A DNA stretch of 64,000 nucleotides from Bacillota bacterium (GTDB taxonomy: Bacteria; Bacillota; UBA4882; UBA8346). Positions 35,066 through 42,140 of the stretch are shown here, piece by piece. Every line of letters starts with the position of its first letter. Within the stretch, counting starts at the first letter, position 1. The translations under genes were made by a program, and so were the position numbers. Under the pieces are notes generated by a model. It made no database searches and was not told the origin of the DNA. It saw nothing but the letters and a program-made list of their open reading frames with translations. The stretch lies in assembly GCA_023435565.1 (NCBI GenBank), contig JAEYRN010000044.1, positions 1 through 64,000 of the forward strand. Reading direction: 5' to 3'.

Positions 35066-37054
35066 ATGAGATTCAAAGCAATTATATACTTACCGGCGCT
35101 ATTGCTTTTTTGCTCTTTGGTGACGGCTGAGAGTGAAGCTAAAGATTTGCTTATCCTTGAAAATAAATACATCAAGATTTTTATAAACTCCGGTCAAGAG
35201 GAAACCGGACGTTTTGCGGTTGATGTCGCCGCCGGGGATCCTTTACGAACTGATGATGACGGAAAACCGTTGATCTATGGGCATCCTAAACCCTGGACTT
35301 CTTATACCACGATTCGGATTAACGGGCAGAATTATGTTTTTGGACGGGCCACTAAAAGGCGGGCCGGCGCCGGATTACCCGGGGGAGAAATAATTTCCGG
35401 TCCGGTTTTGGATGGTAACCGGTTGTTGACTCAATGCCGGTATGGCCAGGTTAAGGTGGACCAGATTTTAGATATTGCCCGGAGTCCGAGTACCGGCGCT
35501 TTGGATACGGCGCGCATTATTTACCGGTTTGGCAATGAGGGAACGGAACCGGTGGAGATTGGGGTACGAACCCTTATCGATACTATGCTCGGCAGTAATG
35601 ACGGCGCTCCATTTCGAATTGGCGAGACTGAGATTACCAGCGATTTAAGTTTAAATAAGGATCAGTATCCCGACTTTTGGCAGGCTTTTGATTCTTTGAC
35701 AAACCCGTCGGTGATCGCCCAGGGTAGTTTAAAAGGCGACGGCATAACCCAACCGGACCGGGTTATCTTTACCAATTGGGGAAAACCGGCTTCCAAACCA
35801 TGGGATTTTCTTTTAGAACCAAGTCGTGATTTTACCAGACTAGGCGAGGATGAACTGGACAGCGCTGTGGTAATGTACTGGAATCCTAGAAAACTTGAAC
35901 CGGGAGAACAATTTGAAGTTGTAATCTATTACGGTCTAGGCGGGATTTCCTTTGCCCCCGGAAATACATTTTTAGGGATATCAGCCCCGGCCGAAATCCA
36001 ATATAGTATTGACGAACCTCGTAATTATTCGCTAATTTTGTACCTGGAGCACCGGGGTGAGGCCAAAGCGAAAAATATAAAAATTAAACTAATATTGCCA
36101 AAGGGTTTAGAGATGTCCAAAGGTAGCAAATCGGAGATACGGCTTAACGAACTTTCACCCGGAATTACCAAACAATTTATCTGGGAAATAAAACCTAATG
36201 GAGCATTTCAGGGTAACACAGCTTTTGAGATTAAGGTAACCGGTGACGGATTAGAGTCAAACCAGGTTAAACGCGGGATAAAAATTATTGGCCCGCCTCT
36301 ATTAGAACTTACTAATACTCTTCCCGAACTCAAAATAGTCAATAATCGACTGGAACCAAACCCGATTATATTGCCGGTTAAAATCAAAAATGTCGGTCAA
36401 TCGACAGCTTACGGTATGAAAGCGGTCCTTAATCCCGAAACCGGTATTCGATTGGCCGATGGCGAACGAAATGAAAAATATCTTTCGGAGTTGGCTCCGA
36501 ACGGTGAAGACACAGTGAGTTGGCAGGTTGTACCTCTGACAGGAGCCGCAAATGGTGTGTTTAAAGCAGCTGTATCCGGGAATAATACTAAACAGTTAAC
36601 TATTTCTGGAGAATTTACCATTCCGAAACCAGGGGTGAAAATTAGTTTTTCCGACCCCGGAATACTTCACTCCGGCCAAGTTTTTAATTGCGACTTATAT
36701 GCTTTTAACTTAATAGGAGCTAAGAAATTTACTCTGGATGTCAAGTATAATCCGGAACAATTGAGACTGGTTTATGTATCGCGGGGCACTTTTTTGGTTG
36801 AGGACCGGGATTTGGCTTATTGGGCTAGTGGTGACATCAATAATGAATCGGGCCGGGCAAAGTTGATCTATGGAATCAGGGAAAACGCCTTTAGCGGTGA
36901 AGAAACAATCTTAGCAAGACTTGATTTTGTGGTAATCGGCAGCGGCCCGGGGGAAATCGAGGTGGAAAATTTGGTGATTATCGATTCCGAGGAACGGGAA
37001 ATATCATTTGAGTCAAATAAACTTACGTATAAAATAGAGGGGGATGGTCGATGA
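35066..37054 (+). CDS. Exported protein with CARDB-like repeats and a C-terminal cohesin-type domain
   Basis: 662 residues: signal peptide (about 1-25), an unassigned N-terminal domain (about 28-300; LENKYIKIFINSGQEETGRF at its start), two CARDB-like beta-sandwich repeats (about 300-410 and 415-525), each with LPKGLEM/LNPETGIR and a W-[EQ]-[IV] strand, and a cohesin-type domain (about 530-655) with GQVFNCDLYAFNL, FTLDVKYNPEQL and ILARLDF. Cohesins bind dockerins or act as generic carbohydrate/protein docking modules; no dockerin was recognised here. It sits in the tonB operon and ends in an ATGA overlap with the SLH gene. Function is unknown; a surface scaffold is inferred. Confidence 0.72.
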   Translation: MRFKAIIYLPALLLFCSLVTAESEAKDLLILENKYIKIFINSGQEETGRFAVDVAAGDPLRTDDDGKPLIYGHPKPWTSYTTIRINGQNYVFGRATKRRAGAGLPGGEIISGPVLDGNRLLTQCRYGQVKVDQILDIARSPSTGALDTARIIYRFGNEGTEPVEIGVRTLIDTMLGSNDGAPFRIGETEITSDLSLNKDQYPDFWQAFDSLTNPSVIAQGSLKGDGITQPDRVIFTNWGKPASKPWDFLLEPSRDFTRLGEDELDSAVVMYWNPRKLEPGEQFEVVIYYGLGGISFAPGNTFLGISAPAEIQYSIDEPRNYSLILYLEHRGEAKAKNIKIKLILPKGLEMSKGSKSEIRLNELSPGITKQFIWEIKPNGAFQGNTAFEIKVTGDGLESNQVKRGIKIIGPPLLELTNTLPELKIVNNRLEPNPIILPVKIKNVGQSTAYGMKAVLNPETGIRLADGERNEKYLSELAPNGEDTVSWQVVPLTGAANGVFKAAVSGNNTKQLTISGEFTIPKPGVKISFSDPGILHSGQVFNCDLYAFNLIGAKKFTLDVKYNPEQLRLVYVSRGTFLVEDRDLAYWASGDINNESGRAKLIYGIRENAFSGEETILARLDFVVIGSGPGEIEVENLVIIDSEEREISFESNKLTYKIEGDGR

Positions 37055-37701
37055 AAGCTTTTAAACTTGTGAAGGTTGGATTAATGTTTCTATCATTACT
37101 GATTATTTTCTCAACGGTAAGTATGGCGGCTAATAATCCTTCGGATGTACCGTCTTCACATTGGGCATATCAGGCTGTAAAATTAATGATTGACAAGGGA
37201 TATCTTCAGCTTTATCAAGATCAAAGTTTCCAAGGGGATAAACCTGTTGATCGTTTTACCCTGGCAGTGGTAATCTCCAAAATATTAAATGAAGTCGCCA
37301 CTGGAAGAGTGGGTAGCACCAAGGAAGATGTGGAGCTTTTACGCAAACTCACCAATGAGTATTGGAGCGAATTGGTGGAGATGAATATCAAAGGAAATCA
37401 GTCCAGTAAGCGAATGGAGAATTTGTCAAAACAAGACCAGATTTTTAAGGAAGATTTAACTCAAACCATGGTAATGGTACAAAAATTGACCGCTGAACAG
37501 ATTGTATTGCAAAAAGAAGTCCAACAAATACTTGATGAAATTCATACTATTAGCCTAAAAGTAAAGCAACTCGAAGAAGAGAATATCAGGCTAAAAGATG
37601 ATATGGCAAGACTCAGAGCCGACTATGAAGATACTAAACGTAAACATAATTTATACATATTCGCTGCCGTAATCCTGGGACTAGCGGGTGCGGCAAACTA
37701 A
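37051..37701 (+). CDS. SLH-domain / coiled-coil envelope protein
   Basis: 216 residues: signal peptide (about 1-27), one S-layer homology domain (about 28-80; VPSSHWAYQAVKLMIDKGYL then DRFTLAVVISKIL), a long coiled coil (about 85-195) and a final hydrophobic segment LYIFAAVILGLAGAA. SLH domains bind pyruvylated wall polymers and the coiled coil would span the periplasm, as in OmpM-type tethers, but a short helix or anchor replaces the beta-barrel. Translationally coupled to the cohesin-domain gene. Confidence 0.8.
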   Translation: MKAFKLVKVGLMFLSLLIIFSTVSMAANNPSDVPSSHWAYQAVKLMIDKGYLQLYQDQSFQGDKPVDRFTLAVVISKILNEVATGRVGSTKEDVELLRKLTNEYWSELVEMNIKGNQSSKRMENLSKQDQIFKEDLTQTMVMVQKLTAEQIVLQKEVQQILDEIHTISLKVKQLEEENIRLKDDMARLRADYEDTKRKHNLYIFAAVILGLAGAAN

Positions 37702-37765
37702 CTTTTTAATTTACAAGGCATGTTGTAAAATTTATTAGTTTAATAATCAATTCCTTGATGATATT

Positions 37766-37805
37766 GACTTTGATTAAGCATTCCAATAATCAAAGTCTTT
37801 TCTTT
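37766..37805 (+). terminator. Terminator of the exbB operon
   Basis: A perfect 11-bp stem, GACTTTGATTA (37766-37776) with TAATCAAAGTC (37787-37797), followed by TTTTCTTT. Confidence 0.85.
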
Positions 37806-37968
37806 AACAGGCTGCAAAGAACAGGTTAACGATGTATACGTTTGGTTACTATTCTGTAAATCAGTTGAATTTTGGAAAAAGAGTGAGTATAATAAAAGTG
37901 AAAGCGGGACAAAAAATAAATTAGTTGGACAAAAAAGGTCCCACACTTGATTAAGGAGGTGAAATTCG

Positions 37969-38076
37969 ATGTTATGTCCAGATTGCAAAAAAGATGTAAA
38001 ATACAACCGACTCTATTGTCCGCACTGCAGCGCTGAATTAGCGGCAGTAAAGAAAGCTGAAGTTGCCGGCCGGTAA
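37969..38076 (+). CDS. 35-residue zinc-ribbon peptide
   Basis: The frame begins MLCPDCKKDVKYNRLYCPHC, giving CPxC and CPxC knuckles 13 residues apart, and ends AEVAGR. AAGGAGGTGAAATTCG immediately precedes the ATG, a very strong RBS. Too short for most gene finders, but the RBS, paired CxxC and clean stop make it credible. It is probably a zinc-binding regulator or adaptor; function is unknown. Confidence 0.72.
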   Translation: MLCPDCKKDVKYNRLYCPHCSAELAAVKKAEVAGR

Positions 38077-38110
38077 AATAAACTACCTTAACGTGTAAGG
38101 AGTGATTTAA

Positions 38111-38251
38111 ATGAAAAATCTTAGTTTTCAAAAAGAATTTTTACCTAGAAAAGATTACCCGGGATTCGACAAGACTCACAGTATAAGGAAGATGGACTCC
38201 GTTAAGTTAAACTGGTCAATCATATATGCTTTGGAATGCGGGATTAATTAA
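38111..38251 (+). CDS. Small ORF of 46 residues, unknown function
   Basis: Starts MKNLSFQKEFLPRKDYPGFD after AAGGAGTGATTTAA, a good RBS, and ends ECGIN inside the terminator stem. It follows the zinc-ribbon peptide by 34 bp, so they probably share a transcript. No recognised domain. The close RBS is the main evidence; it could be a chance frame. Confidence 0.45.
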   Translation: MKNLSFQKEFLPRKDYPGFDKTHSIRKMDSVKLNWSIIYALECGIN

Positions 38252-38274
38252 AAGATTAACCCGCATTTTTTTTT
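38235..38274 (+). terminator. Terminator after the small-peptide transcript
   Basis: TGCGGG (38237-38242) and TTAAT (38244-38248) pair with ATTAACCCGCA (38255-38265), followed by nine T. It overlaps the last codons of the 46-residue ORF. Confidence 0.85.
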
Positions 38275-38363
38275 AATCTATTAAACAAATAGGTTATAAT
38301 AAAGAAAAAAGATCCCAAAGATTTGTCCTAATTAATTGGAGTGAATGATGTAGTAGAACAAGG

Positions 38364-38828
38364 GTGATAGTATTGGCTGGCATATTGCGGGAAATTGGTC
38401 AAGTTGCTGAAGTTTCAGAGTCTAAGGTAAAAGTAATAATAAGAAGGCGCAGTTCTTGTGAGAGTTGTGGGGCTTGCGGTATTGGATCCAAAGCGGAAAT
38501 TAGTTTTATGCTTCAAAATGATATCGGAGCCCAAGTGGGGGACAGAGTCATAATCGAATTGCGTTCAAAGGCCTTCTTTAAAGCTGCTTTTCTGGCATAT
38601 ACTATTCCCTTAGCAGCATTAATCATTGGATTTTTATTGGGACAGTCAATCGGTTTTTCCCTAGGGATGGGTCCCGCCCAAGCTGAGTTGACCGGTATTG
38701 GATCCGGCTTTTTCTTTTTAACCTTGACTTATTTTACCTTGAAATGGCTTGATAGACTTAAGGTTTTTAGTTCCAATTTGCAGCCTCAATTAATAGAGGT
38801 GGTCGATGCCGAAGATAGTTCTTGTTGA
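38364..38828 (+). CDS. RseC/MucC-family membrane protein
   Basis: 154 residues (GTG at 38364; TTG at 38373 is an alternative). The N-terminal Cys motif SSCESCGACGIG (C-x2-C-x2-C) precedes two membrane helices (about 73-95 and 108-128). This is the layout of RseC, linked to SoxR reduction, Rnf complexes and sigma-E control in other bacteria. In Firmicutes such genes often accompany rnf, which is absent here. Its last 43 bp overlap the 3' end of spoIIP on the other strand. Confidence 0.85.
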   Translation: MIVLAGILREIGQVAEVSESKVKVIIRRRSSCESCGACGIGSKAEISFMLQNDIGAQVGDRVIIELRSKAFFKAAFLAYTIPLAALIIGFLLGQSIGFSLGMGPAQAELTGIGSGFFFLTLTYFTLKWLDRLKVFSSNLQPQLIEVVDAEDSSC

Positions 38829-39889
38829 ATTGCTGTAGCAAAAATTTCTGCAAAATGTTCAACCGATCGGTAAATTTGTTCGAGTTCCGAATTTTGATTG
38901 CCGAACTCAACAATAATGGCATGGTCTGATAAATGTTGGTTATATCTGGCGTCTGAAATGACAACACCATTACTAAGACCAGGATAATAAAGGTTAAGAG
39001 ATTCATTTAGTTTAGTTGCGAATTCATGGTTTTTCTTCCAATTAGGATGGGCTAAGCCCATTTTATCACTCCCCACCACCATCATCAAAGTGGCAGCATC
39101 GGCTCCTTTAATATTGCATGTTGGTTTTAGTCCTGGGGTGGCGTCCCGATGAACATCAAGCAATATCCTAAGGGAAGGATAATTTTTAAGATATTTAATA
39201 AGGGTCAACTGTGACCGTTTGTAGGATTCGCGGAAAGGATAATGATCGTGAATTTGGTCGCAATGAAGTGATTTAATTGAGTATCTTTCCTCTAGTATTT
39301 TCTGTAAGTATGCTCCTACCTTTACAATATCGCCTTTTTTATTAAAAAGATGATCTTTTCCGCTGACCGGAAGATAGGATTCCGAGGTATGAGTATGATA
39401 TATCAATACATATGGTTGCTCGAAACGAATAGGATCAGCTTCCGGAGCCTTTATTGGAGCTGGCGGATGAAATGGTTCTTTGACAATAGGCGGGTATTTT
39501 AAAGGTTGAGGATTAACACGGGAGAGCGCAAGTAAAGGGACCTGCGCTTTAAGTATTTCTTCTGGAGTAGCTTGGCTAATGTTGGCGGCTATCTTCCAAT
39601 AAAACTCCACCCAGTTCAAATGAAATAAAGTAAATGGGTCTTCTTCACCAGCAGAACGATCTAGAATAGGAATTCCGTTACGTAAGATAAAACGGCTGGT
39701 ATGTGTATCTAACTGTAAGACACGATTACTTACTTTTGCAATGGTATTGACTCCGGTTATATTTTGTTTCAAGGAAGTAACAATTATTACGGTAAATAAT
39801 CCGATGAACATTAAAAAAACACCTAAAGTGCCATAAGTAAACCAATATGGAATTTCATTTTGAGCGGTTCTTTTATTGGTTTCAGGCAT
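38786..39889 (-). CDS. spoIIP: Stage II sporulation protein P
   Basis: 367 residues from the ATG at 39889 with AGGTGG upstream; GTG at 39898 is possible. One N-terminal helix (about 20-42) and a C-terminal amidase/endopeptidase domain with YHTHTSESYLP, DVHRDATPG, an SDHAIIVEFGN segment with the zinc Glu and ISDARYNQHLS. With SpoIID it degrades peptidoglycan during forespore engulfment, so the organism probably forms or recently formed endospores. The gene is monocistronic and tail-to-tail with rseC. Confidence 0.92.
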   Translation of the reverse strand: MPETNKRTAQNEIPYWFTYGTLGVFLMFIGLFTVIIVTSLKQNITGVNTIAKVSNRVLQLDTHTSRFILRNGIPILDRSAGEEDPFTLFHLNWVEFYWKIAANISQATPEEILKAQVPLLALSRVNPQPLKYPPIVKEPFHPPAPIKAPEADPIRFEQPYVLIYHTHTSESYLPVSGKDHLFNKKGDIVKVGAYLQKILEERYSIKSLHCDQIHDHYPFRESYKRSQLTLIKYLKNYPSLRILLDVHRDATPGLKPTCNIKGADAATLMMVVGSDKMGLAHPNWKKNHEFATKLNESLNLYYPGLSNGVVISDARYNQHLSDHAIIVEFGNQNSELEQIYRSVEHFAEIFATAIQQELSSASTTSIN

Positions 39890-40097
39890 AAGCTCCACCT
39901 TTCTTCAGCTTTATAATTTTATGCTTTTGATTTGGGAATTTAGAACTAGATAAGATGAAGTTTATCTATAGGATGATGTTAATTGTAACGTAAAGAAATG
40001 AAAAAATAATGGTCGCAAAAGGGTAATCATTGCATATATTTATCAGTGCGGCTCAAATAAAAATAGGTAGTCTCAAAACCAAAGCGGAGGTGTGTGG

Positions 40098-40241
40098 ATG
40101 TTTTGTAGAGATTGTGGAGAAAAGATTCATTCGTGGCAAGAGTTTTGCAAACGATGTGGAGCTGATTTATTTCAAAGGGATCGAGTACCCAGCTCCAATA
40201 AACATACATTAGTAAAGAGATTTTTTAATAAAGTAAAATAA
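40098..40241 (+). CDS. 47-residue zinc-ribbon peptide
   Basis: Begins MFCRDCGEKIHSWQEFCKRC, with CRxC and CKRC knuckles 14 residues apart, and ends in a basic RFFNKVK tail. GGAGGTGTGTGG directly precedes the ATG. A terminator follows 37 bp after the stop, so this is a complete tiny gene. It resembles the 35-residue peptide at 37969. Function is unknown. Confidence 0.72.
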   Translation: MFCRDCGEKIHSWQEFCKRCGADLFQRDRVPSSNKHTLVKRFFNKVK

Positions 40242-40277
40242 AAGAAAAAACGATAAAAGAAAATAGTCAAACTTAAA

Positions 40278-40316
40278 GGGCAAATAGCTTAGTTTTATGG
40301 CTATTTGTCCTTTATT
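40278..40316 (+). terminator. Terminator after the 47-residue zinc-ribbon gene
   Basis: GGGCAAATAGC (40278-40288) pairs with GCTATTTGTCC (40300-40310), then TTTATT. Confidence 0.8.
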
Positions 40317-40483
40317 GTAAACTAAGTCGGTTAATTAAAATGTCTATAAATACCGATGAGTTAATTGATTAGTTGTCGGAGAAACCGTATTATGAAATGT
40401 TAACTTTTGGTTGCATTTTTGAATCAAAAAGATTACAAATTATTTCATATTGATAATGGTATTCTACCAAACGGATCTTCCAG

Positions 40484-40511
40484 TTGACAGTCGCGAAAAG
40501 AAGAGTAAAAT
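40484..40511 (+). promoter_or_regulatory. Putative promoter of the hydrogenase operon
   Basis: A perfect TTGACA (40484-40489), 16 bp, then TAAAAT (40506-40511). It lies 198 bp before the first ATG, leaving a long leader that would contain palindromic repeat copy 3. No clear Rex palindrome was seen nearby. Confidence 0.55.
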
Positions 40512-40564
40512 AATCTTATGTGTATTTAACTACATTTAACCAGTAAGATTAACATGTGAATATG

Positions 40565-40676
40565 AAAATTGCATAATTACCTTAGTTGACCTTCAACCAA
40601 AATATATAGTGATAAACCCAGATGTATCTATCAATATTTTGTGAGCTGAAGCTAAAATTTTAGATTATGCAATTCT
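40565..40676. repeat. 112-bp palindromic repeat, copy 3
   Basis: Opens AAAATTGCATAATTACC and closes GATTATGCAATTC. The core CCCAGATGTATCTATCA is identical to that of copy 2. Located 34 bp before the hydrogenase operon start codon and after the predicted promoter, so it should be transcribed as a long hairpin in the leader. Confidence 0.85.
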
Positions 40677-40709
40677 TTCAAATAACCGATCCGACCAAGT
40701 GAGGGAAAG

Positions 40710-42140
40710 ATGATGGAAAATATGCTATTGTTTGCAGTATTAGCGCCGGTCATTGGAGCATTATTACTACCGCTTATCGGTATTTATTCTTTTAAAATAC
40801 GAAATGTTTTTGCTTTTGTGTTTGTTTTCCTTTCATTTATGGCTTCATGTATCCTATTAGGACCAGTCCTTTCCGGAAAAATTACTACTTTTTTTGTACC
40901 TGCCGTTTTCGGGTTGGATATTACTTTGAGCGCAGACGCTTTAGGCGTTTTCATGGCTTTAGCTTCAACCTTAATTGGTATGATAATTGTCTTCTACTCC
41001 TTCGGATATATTCGAAGGGAGTCCAATCAAAATGAATATTATTTTTGGGTAGTCCTTTTTCTAGGGGCAATGGTTGGTTTGGCTTATTCCTTAAACCTGA
41101 TTTTTATCTATATATTTTGGGAAATTTCAGCCATAGCTTGTTGGCGTTTGATTGGGTTTTATCGCGAACCCCAAATAATTTTAAAGGCTGATAAAGCATT
41201 TTTGGTTACAGTATTTGGCGCCCTTGCCATGCTACTCGGTTTTATTATTTTATTTAATGATTACGGCAGCTTTGATCTCCGGGCATTACATAATATGGCC
41301 GCTCCTAATATAGCTGTACTCTTGATTATGTTCGGTATTTTTTCTAAATCAGCTACTTTGCCCTTTCACAGCTGGTTACCTGACGCTGGAGTAGCCCCAT
41401 CCCCAGTGACGGCATTATTGCATGCCGCAGTATTAGTTAAGATTGGGGTTTTTGTTTTTGCAAGACTTTTTGTAGGGAACTTAACTATAGATCCTAGTTG
41501 GGGACAAATCTTACCGATAGTTATCGCTATCAGTACTTTAGTAGCTGGTGGAGCGGCATTGGTTGAAAATGATATTAAACGGATTATTGCCTATTCGACT
41601 ATTAGTCAATTGGCTTTTATCTTTTTAGGATTATTTATGAATAGTCGGATGGCTGTTGCTGGAGGCTTACTTTATATTTTTACCCATGGGTTGGCCAAAG
41701 CGGGTTTGTTCCTTTGCGCCGGTATTGTTGAACATAATATTCACACAAAGGATATCCGGCAAATGGGCGGCCTGATTAAATCAATGCCGGGTACGGCGCT
41801 TTCTTTTGCCTTCTGCGCATTATCAGTAATGGGTATTCCTCCTTTCTCCGGTTTTTTTAGCAAGTATATGGTAATTGCGGGCGCGGTTGAGGGAGGTAAT
41901 CCTTGGATTGCCGGTACCTTTATTGTTAGCGCTTTTTTAACTGTCCTATATTTAATTAGAGTTTTTGCCAAAGTATTTTTAGGCGAATTAAAACAATCTA
42001 ACTTAAAAGAAGGTACTCCCGGGATGTTATGGGCGGTAATAATATTGGCAGGGCTATCTTTGTTAGGTGGTTTTTTAATCAGATATCCGAATGAGTTTAT
42101 TCAAATCGCCGTTAGGCAGATGGTGGGGATTGAATTATGA
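40710..42140 (+). CDS. Hydrogenase/complex I antiporter-like membrane subunit (NuoM/N-type), first
   Basis: 476 residues, about 14 helices. The NuoL/M/N proton-channel residues are visible: a Glu in IYIFWEISAIACW (helix 5), a Lys in HAAVLVKIGVF, and the SATLPFHSWLPDAGVAPSPV loop. It would translocate protons or sodium coupled to the hydrogenase reaction. First gene of the operon; its stop overlaps the next start by 4 bp. In an E. coli-like naming it corresponds to NuoM, NuoN or HyfD/F. Confidence 0.92.
   Translation: MMENMLLFAVLAPVIGALLLPLIGIYSFKIRNVFAFVFVFLSFMASCILLGPVLSGKITTFFVPAVFGLDITLSADALGVFMALASTLIGMIIVFYSFGYIRRESNQNEYYFWVVLFLGAMVGLAYSLNLIFIYIFWEISAIACWRLIGFYREPQIILKADKAFLVTVFGALAMLLGFIILFNDYGSFDLRALHNMAAPNIAVLLIMFGIFSKSATLPFHSWLPDAGVAPSPVTALLHAAVLVKIGVFVFARLFVGNLTIDPSWGQILPIVIAISTLVAGGAALVENDIKRIIAYSTISQLAFIFLGLFMNSRMAVAGGLLYIFTHGLAKAGLFLCAGIVEHNIHTKDIRQMGGLIKSMPGTALSFAFCALSVMGIPPFSGFFSKYMVIAGAVEGGNPWIAGTFIVSAFLTVLYLIRVFAKVFLGELKQSNLKEGTPGMLWAVIILAGLSLLGGFLIRYPNEFIQIAVRQMVGIEL

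Noticed and set aside
40242..40709. A Rex operator upstream of the hydrogenase operon
   Set aside because: Several TTAAC half-sites occur (for example at 40399 and 40546), but no complete TTGTTAA-type palindrome was found.
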